Below, piece by piece: positions 44,110 to 47,606 of a stretch of DNA of 47,606 bases. The stretch is taken from assembly GCF_003112455.1 (NCBI RefSeq), contig NZ_BDQX01000091.1:1-47606 (forward strand), written 5' to 3'. The DNA is from Paenibacillus agaridevorans. Lineage in GTDB: Bacteria; Bacillota; Bacilli; Paenibacillales; Paenibacillaceae. A program made the position numbers and the translations under genes. Below the pieces are notes generated by a model. The model was not told the origin of the DNA and did not search any database. It worked only from the letters and a program-made list of their open reading frames with translations. The stretch's first letter is position 1. Each line of letters begins with the position of its first letter.

Positions 44110-44961
44110 ATGAATCGCTTGAAAGTAATTTTATCATTTATTTTGATTTTCACATTAGGTTCTACTTTAGCTCATGCTGAAGAAAACGTGTTGTCTGAGG
44201 AACAATATGAGCAAATATTAATTGATGCAGGAATGCCCCAAGCTTTGATAGATAATATGGACTTCTACGATAAACAGTTTATTGTTGAGAACTCTTCCGG
44301 CTCTGATTTACAATTTGATGGTTACTCTGAAAGTGCTTATGCATATAATACTTTTGGAGAGTTAGCACCGGTTGTGACTCCCCCTCCAGGAGTAGTTACA
44401 CCATTCGCGAATATTCCCTCAACAGATCTTGTGCTTACTATGTTTCACTTTGTGACCACTTACAATGGTGTACAACTACACGACATCTATGGGACTTTCG
44501 AATGGCTCGCAAATCCTCATCAATCAACTAGCATCTCGTATTATGGAATTCAGAATGATCACATTGGCATGGCAGTCCCTGCAGATTGGGAAATACAAGA
44601 TGACAAGTATGCTTGCGCTACACAATATAAAAACATTGGAAATGGAAATGTATGGTCCGCTCCATCGTCTGCAGGGTGCAATGATGATGATGGATCCCCT
44701 GTTGAGGATGAGTTATATGGCTCCGCATGGGAATTCGGAGGAAACCTTACTGATATGCCTGCTACAAAATATAAAGGTACCGTAAAGTTTGCTTTGGAAA
44801 AGAAAGTGTCAACCGCAACTGAACGAGCAGTAATTAAGTACAGCCAATCCAAACCACTAGGTGGAGTGTTCTCTACATCTATATCATTCGGACCAGCTAC
44901 TGTTAATTTCAACCCATCAATTGGCACTAATGATACTGCTTCGGCTGATATAAGTTGGTAA
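44110..44961 (+). CDS. Secreted protein of unknown function
   Basis: A 283-residue protein, signal peptide cleaved after AHA (residue 23). A short acidic region (LSEEQYEQILIDAGMPQALID) precedes a proline-rich linker, then a beta-rich C-terminal domain from about 100 (TDLVLTMFHFVTTYNGVQLHD), with two cysteines that could form a disulfide. TAGGAGG precedes ATG 44110 and a terminator follows. I recognise no enzyme motif. It may be cargo of the ssrA-integrated element. Confidence 0.8.
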   Translation: MNRLKVILSFILIFTLGSTLAHAEENVLSEEQYEQILIDAGMPQALIDNMDFYDKQFIVENSSGSDLQFDGYSESAYAYNTFGELAPVVTPPPGVVTPFANIPSTDLVLTMFHFVTTYNGVQLHDIYGTFEWLANPHQSTSISYYGIQNDHIGMAVPADWEIQDDKYACATQYKNIGNGNVWSAPSSAGCNDDDGSPVEDELYGSAWEFGGNLTDMPATKYKGTVKFALEKKVSTATERAVIKYSQSKPLGGVFSTSISFGPATVNFNPSIGTNDTASADISW

Positions 44962-44994
44962 TATCCATTGAAGTAGCATTAGTTCAATGAAATA

Positions 44995-45032
44995 GCGACA
45001 GTCTAGGAGTCTTTCTTGTTCCTGACTGTCGC
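44995..45032 (+). terminator. Terminator of the secreted-protein gene
   Basis: GCGACAGTC (44995-45003) pairs with GACTGTCGC (45024-45032), extended by AGGA/TCCT, and a T-run follows on the plus strand. Confidence 0.85.
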
Positions 45033-45139
45033 CTTTTTTAATTTACATATCATTTCAATTTCAATTCAATTTTTCGGACAATAAGAATCTGTTTCAATTA
45101 TAGCCAACTCACGATAACCAATAGAATATAGACATAATG

Positions 45140-45196
45140 TCTACAATTTCTTTTCACAAACCCGCAGCATAAAGCTCGTGTCTACATCCCGTCTAC
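45140..45196 (+). repeat. TCTAC motifs downstream of ssrA (module 3)
   Basis: TCTAC at 45140-45144, 45181-45185 and 45192-45196; the last two are 11 bp apart as in modules 1 and 2. The GTCTACAATTT context is repeated at 45139 and 45191. They lie beyond the ssrA terminator, where arm sites of an integrase would be expected. Confidence 0.6.
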
Positions 45197-45212
45197 AATT
45201 TCCGCCCACAGA

Positions 45213-45242
45213 AAAACCCAGCCCTCTTGCGGACTGGGTTTT
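45213..45242 (-). terminator. Terminator of ssrA
   Basis: AAAACCCAG (45213-45221) pairs with CTGGGTTTT (45234-45242); U-run on the minus strand. It starts 2 bases after the tmRNA CCA end. Confidence 0.85.
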
Positions 45243-45244
45243 CA

Positions 45245-45610
45245 TGGTGGAGGCGAGGGGATTTGAACCCCTGTCCGAAGATCACGCCACACGGCTTTCT
45301 ACGGGTGTAGTCACGAATTTGATGTCACCTGAGCAGACGCTTCGTAACCAGCTTCCGTTCAGGTCAGCCTGATTGTCTTCTTCAGCACACCCCAGGCGGA
45401 GATGTGACAGCGTATCCCACTAAAGTTGGGCCCTCATCCCGGTACATGGGCGATACAGAGCGAGAGCACGTGTGCAGGTTATTAAGCTGCTACAGCGTAG
45501 TTTGTTTGTTGTTTGCCGTTTAATAGGCTTTAGCGTTGATGAAGCAGACGACTCCCTGCTACCCGCTGGCTCGCGCTCGTCCAATCCCCGTCGAATCCAT
45601 AAACGCCCCC
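45245..45610 (-). ncRNA. ssrA: tmRNA (transfer-messenger RNA)
   Basis: A 366-nt RNA. The acceptor stem pairs 5' GGGGGCG (45610-45604) with CGCCTCC before ACCA, with one G-U pair; the T-arm GGTTCAAATCC is intact and CCA is encoded. The tag frame reads GKQQTNYAVAA then TAA TAA, so stalled proteins are tagged with an AVAA end instead of the usual ALAA. It rescues stalled ribosomes together with SmpB, whose gene lies just upstream on the same strand. Its 3' end appears to be a chromosomal attachment site. Confidence 0.95.
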
Positions 45611-45932
45611 GATGCGGCATAAACGTCACCCTGCCAGCCACTTCGCATCAAGCGAATAACTAAACAGCCAACGATTAGCACAGATCACTGGGACTCCAGG
45701 ATTAACGATGAGTCGACTACTACGAGTCGTTCATCATGTCTTGCAACTTGCCAGTCTTGCTCGTTGCTACAAACTTAGTATACCACGCATCCATACAGAA
45801 TGCTCGGAATTGTTGCTGGCAACGCTGGTCTTAACAACCATGTAAAGCTGTTCATTTCTTACTGTTGAGTCAAGCGTACATTACTACCCGATCTCGAAGC
45901 GAGCTCATGCTTGCTTCCAGTAGTAATTCGGC
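45611..45932. other. Spacer between smpB and ssrA
   Basis: About 320 bp without a gene. An imperfect hairpin (45880-45887 with 45920-45927) may end smpB transcription; there is no U-run. The ssrA promoter must lie here, but I see no good -35/-10 pair, only a TATACT near 45778. Confidence 0.45.
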
Positions 45933-46415
45933 TTAACGAGCCACCTTTTGCTTCTCCCTAAGCGCACGCTGGATGTCGCGCTGCGCATCGCGTTTGGCTG
46001 CGGTGTCGCGTTTGTCGAACTGCTTCTTGCCTTTGCCCAAGCCGATCAGCAGTTTGGCATAACCGTTCCGAACGTAGATCTTGAGCGGAACGATCGCATA
46101 ACCGTCGCGTTTGACCAAGCCCAGCAGCTTGTGAATCTGCTCCTTGTGCAGCAGCAGCTTGCGAGCCCGAGTAGGATCAGTCGGATTATGCATATTGCCT
46201 TGCTCGAACGGACTGATATGCATATTGTGGATGAACATCTCGCCGTCTCGGATCGTCGCGAATGCATCTCCGATATTCGCCCTGCCGTTCCGGAGCGACT
46301 TGATCTCCGTGCCCATCAGCACCATGCCCGCTTCGAAAGTCTCCTCGATGAAGTAGTCATGGGATGCCTTCTTGTTCTGGGCAAGCACCTTGCCGTCGTT
46401 TTTCTTAGCGCCCAT
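45933..46415 (-). CDS. smpB: SsrA-binding protein SmpB
   Basis: A 160-residue protein that binds tmRNA and places it in stalled ribosomes. It shows the family core ([64 protein letters not shown]) and the basic C-terminal tail needed for ribosome entry. Start ATG 46415 (MGAKKNDGK) follows AGGTG; the upstream in-frame extension has no site. Confidence 0.97.
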   Translation of the reverse strand: MGAKKNDGKVLAQNKKASHDYFIEETFEAGMVLMGTEIKSLRNGRANIGDAFATIRDGEMFIHNMHISPFEQGNMHNPTDPTRARKLLLHKEQIHKLLGLVKRDGYAIVPLKIYVRNGYAKLLIGLGKGKKQFDKRDTAAKRDAQRDIQRALREKQKVAR

Positions 46416-46577
46416 GCCATTCACCTCGTTTCGGTCAGCATCTCCAGCCATAGGCTTGCTGGTGTTTTTCATTGTAACAACTTTGTATAGGGAAATCAAG
46501 GATGCTGCGCCGTACCATTCGGCTTAAAAGATCTTCTACCGATGACGCCCTAGTGTTGCCGCATTCGAAACCCAACT

Positions 46578-46763
46578 CTAATGGACATCAGCGACGCTAT
46601 TCTTCAAAAAATCGGCATTCCGAAAAGGTAACGGACATAGGAAACCTTATTGCAGCCCAGTCAGCCTCGTAAGCTCCATTTCGGCCAAATAACGTCGCTG
46701 ATGTCGCTTAGAATTGCAAAACATCGAAATCAAGCTCATAGTGTAGCTGATGTCCGTTAGAAC
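46578..46763. repeat. Interspersed-repeat-like element with TAACGGACATCAGC units
   Basis: A 16-base terminal arm at 46578-46593 matches, with one mismatch, the reverse complement of 46748-46763. Inside are two further related units (GTCGCTGATGTCGCTTA at about 46693 and TAACGGACATAGG at about 46628). It looks like a small palindromic intergenic repeat family (REP/MITE-like). No coding content. Confidence 0.6.
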
Positions 46764-46807
46764 GTTCTTTCAACAAACGCAAATAAATCCAACCCCTACA
46801 ACGAGAA

Positions 46808-46841
46808 AGACCGCCCTCAACCGGATGGTCAAGGACGGTCT
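46808..46841 (-). terminator. Terminator of the cold-shock gene
   Basis: AGACCGCCCT (46808-46817) pairs with AGGACGGTCT (46832-46841), TTTCTCGTT follows on the minus strand. Confidence 0.7.
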
Positions 46842-46857
46842 CATCGGAATTAAGCTA

Positions 46858-47058
46858 TTACAGCTTAACTACGTTTTCAGCTTGAGGACCGCGGTTGCCT
46901 TCAACTACGTTGAACTCAACGCGTTGGCCTTCTTCAAGAGTTTTGAAGCCTTCGCCAACGATTGCGGAGAAGTGTACGAAAACGTCGTTTCCGCCTTCAA
47001 CTTCGATGAAGCCGAAACCTTTCTCAGCGTTGAACCATTTAACTGTACCTTGTTGCAT
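46858..47058 (-). CDS. Cold-shock protein (CspA family)
   Basis: A 66-residue RNA chaperone, one cold-shock domain: RNP1 KGFGFIEV and RNP2 VFVHF intact, tail [22 protein letters not shown] precedes ATG 47058. It melts mRNA secondary structure in the cytosol. The leader carries a large hairpin (47115-47173), see below. Confidence 0.96.
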   Translation of the reverse strand: MQQGTVKWFNAEKGFGFIEVEGGNDVFVHFSAIVGEGFKTLEEGQRVEFNVVEGNRGPQAENVVKL

Positions 47059-47114
47059 GTGGAATTACCTCCAAAAAGTGTATTAATATGCGCCTGTTTC
47101 GTTATTAAACAAAA

Positions 47115-47173
47115 AATTCACACATTGGAAAGGGTTTCATGACTCTAATGACACCCTTTTCAATATGTGAATT
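47115..47173 (-). promoter_or_regulatory. Long hairpin in the csp leader
   Basis: A 20-base arm (47115-47134) pairs with 47154-47173 with only two non-Watson-Crick positions, both able to form G-U pairs, around a 19-nt loop. It lies 57-115 bases before the csp start. A possible promoter (TTGCTT, 17 bp, TAAACT) lies near 47205-47235, placing the hairpin in the 5' leader where csp mRNAs are known to be temperature-regulated. Confidence 0.6.
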
Positions 47174-47382
47174 CAGGTTCATATCATCGATTCGATTGCC
47201 TTTAGTTTATAATACCCGCCGCCAAAAAGCAAGCGACAAGTCTAAATATATTTTCCCAGTTCATCCAGCCGACAGCACGCTCCGGCATCACGGGCACTAC
47301 GCCCCTCCAACACCGCGTAATTGCCCGTAATCCCGAGCATTACCGTCTTATTATATCCTCAGCTTCCTTACCTTATACAGGA

Positions 47383-47606
47383 CTATTTGCGATTTTTGCG
47401 AACGAATGCAGCTGTCGCGTTGCCGCCGCTTTTCTTCCGTTTCCTTTTTGCCGGACTGCCTGCGCTCGGAGCAGCCTCGCTGCCATTCCCGCCAGCCTTC
47501 CCGGCGTTGAAAATGCCGCTCGTCGTCGTATTCTTGCGACGACCGCCGCCGCCGCCTCCGCCGCTCGGACCGCGGCCGTTACCTGCTCTGCCCTTGCCGC
47601 CTCCCG
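47383..47606 (-). CDS. rnr: C-terminal end of a probable RNase R
   Basis: Partial gene running off the window edge; the last 73 codons are seen. They encode a Gly-rich, then Lys/Arg-rich tail (GGGGGGRRKN; PAKRKRKKSGGN; VRKNRK) of low complexity typical of RNA-binding extensions. The neighbouring smpB and ssrA make RNase R the best guess, but a DEAD-box RNA helicase tail would look similar. Confidence 0.55.
   Translation of the reverse strand, partial: GGGKGRAGNGRGPSGGGGGGGRRKNTTTSGIFNAGKAGGNGSEAAPSAGSPAKRKRKKSGGNATAAFVRKNRK

Noticed and set aside
46750..47142. 130-codon open frame on the plus strand
   Set aside because: It is antisense to the cold-shock gene, which has clear family motifs and its own start.

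Overview
The window looks like a chromosomal segment of a Paenibacillaceae-type Firmicute (Paenibacillus/Cohnella-like). Three things suggest this: lplB/ytcP-type sugar ABC operons paired with YesN-type AraC regulators, a very large secreted glycosidase carrying S-layer-homology repeats, and an rnr-like/csp/smpB/ssrA neighbourhood. Starts and ribosome-binding sites are of Bacillus type (strong GGAGG, several GTG and TTG starts).

Layout. (1) 0.1-2.3 kb: an oxidative-stress/Fe-S block with a SufR-like regulator divergent from an A-type Fe-S carrier, followed by Mn/Fe superoxide dismutase and a 7Fe ferredoxin. (2) 2.4-18.2 kb: a carbohydrate-use locus. A minus-strand operon encodes two permeases, a binding lipoprotein, two GH99/WbsX-like proteins (one giant, with SLH repeats), an SGNH esterase and a GH127-type beta-L-arabinofuranosidase. 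It is divergent from a histidine kinase/AraC response-regulator pair. (3) 18.2-18.8 kb: a prolyl-4-hydroxylase-like dioxygenase. (4) 19.0-25.0 kb: a compact thiazole/oxazole-modified peptide (TOMM) cluster with a Cys-repeat precursor, a ThiF-like leader-binding protein, an E1-like/YcaO fusion and a double-domain SagB-type oxidase. This is the most interesting system in the window. (5) 25.3-29.1 kb: a truncated nucleotidyltransferase, a TIR protein, two pentapeptide-repeat proteins and an LrgA/LrgB pair. (6) 29.1-34 kb: an aldose-epimerase-like gene, a tmRNA fragment, an AbrB/Doc toxin-antitoxin pair, a GMC oxidoreductase and an ABC-ATPase remnant. (7) 34.1-42.6 kb: a second sugar ABC operon with a DUF4855 protein and a membrane AraC regulator. 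(8) 42.8-45.6 kb: a degraded stretch bounded by copies of the ssrA 3' end, holding a possible group II intron remnant, a small lipoprotein and a secreted protein. (9) 45.2-47.6 kb: ssrA, smpB, a cold-shock gene and the 3' end of a probable RNase R gene.

How the parts work together. The TOMM genes make a complete azole-forming machine: leader recognition, cyclodehydration and azoline oxidation. They act on an 85-residue precursor whose core has 15 cysteines and 10 histidines in strict C-x-x register. The leader resembles heterocycloanthracin/sonorensin precursors, but the C-(H/Q)-N repeat is unlike the Gly- or Trp/Ser-rich repeats I know from that family. No exporter or dedicated immunity gene is obvious, although two pentapeptide-repeat proteins (the fold of the microcin B17 immunity protein McbG) lie about 2 kb away. 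From 30.15 kb to 45.26 kb, three modules share the order 'ssrA fragment, terminator, paired TCTAC motifs 11 bp apart'. I read these as scars of repeated site-specific integration at ssrA. All functional statements come from reading the sequence and knowledge of the families; no search was run.
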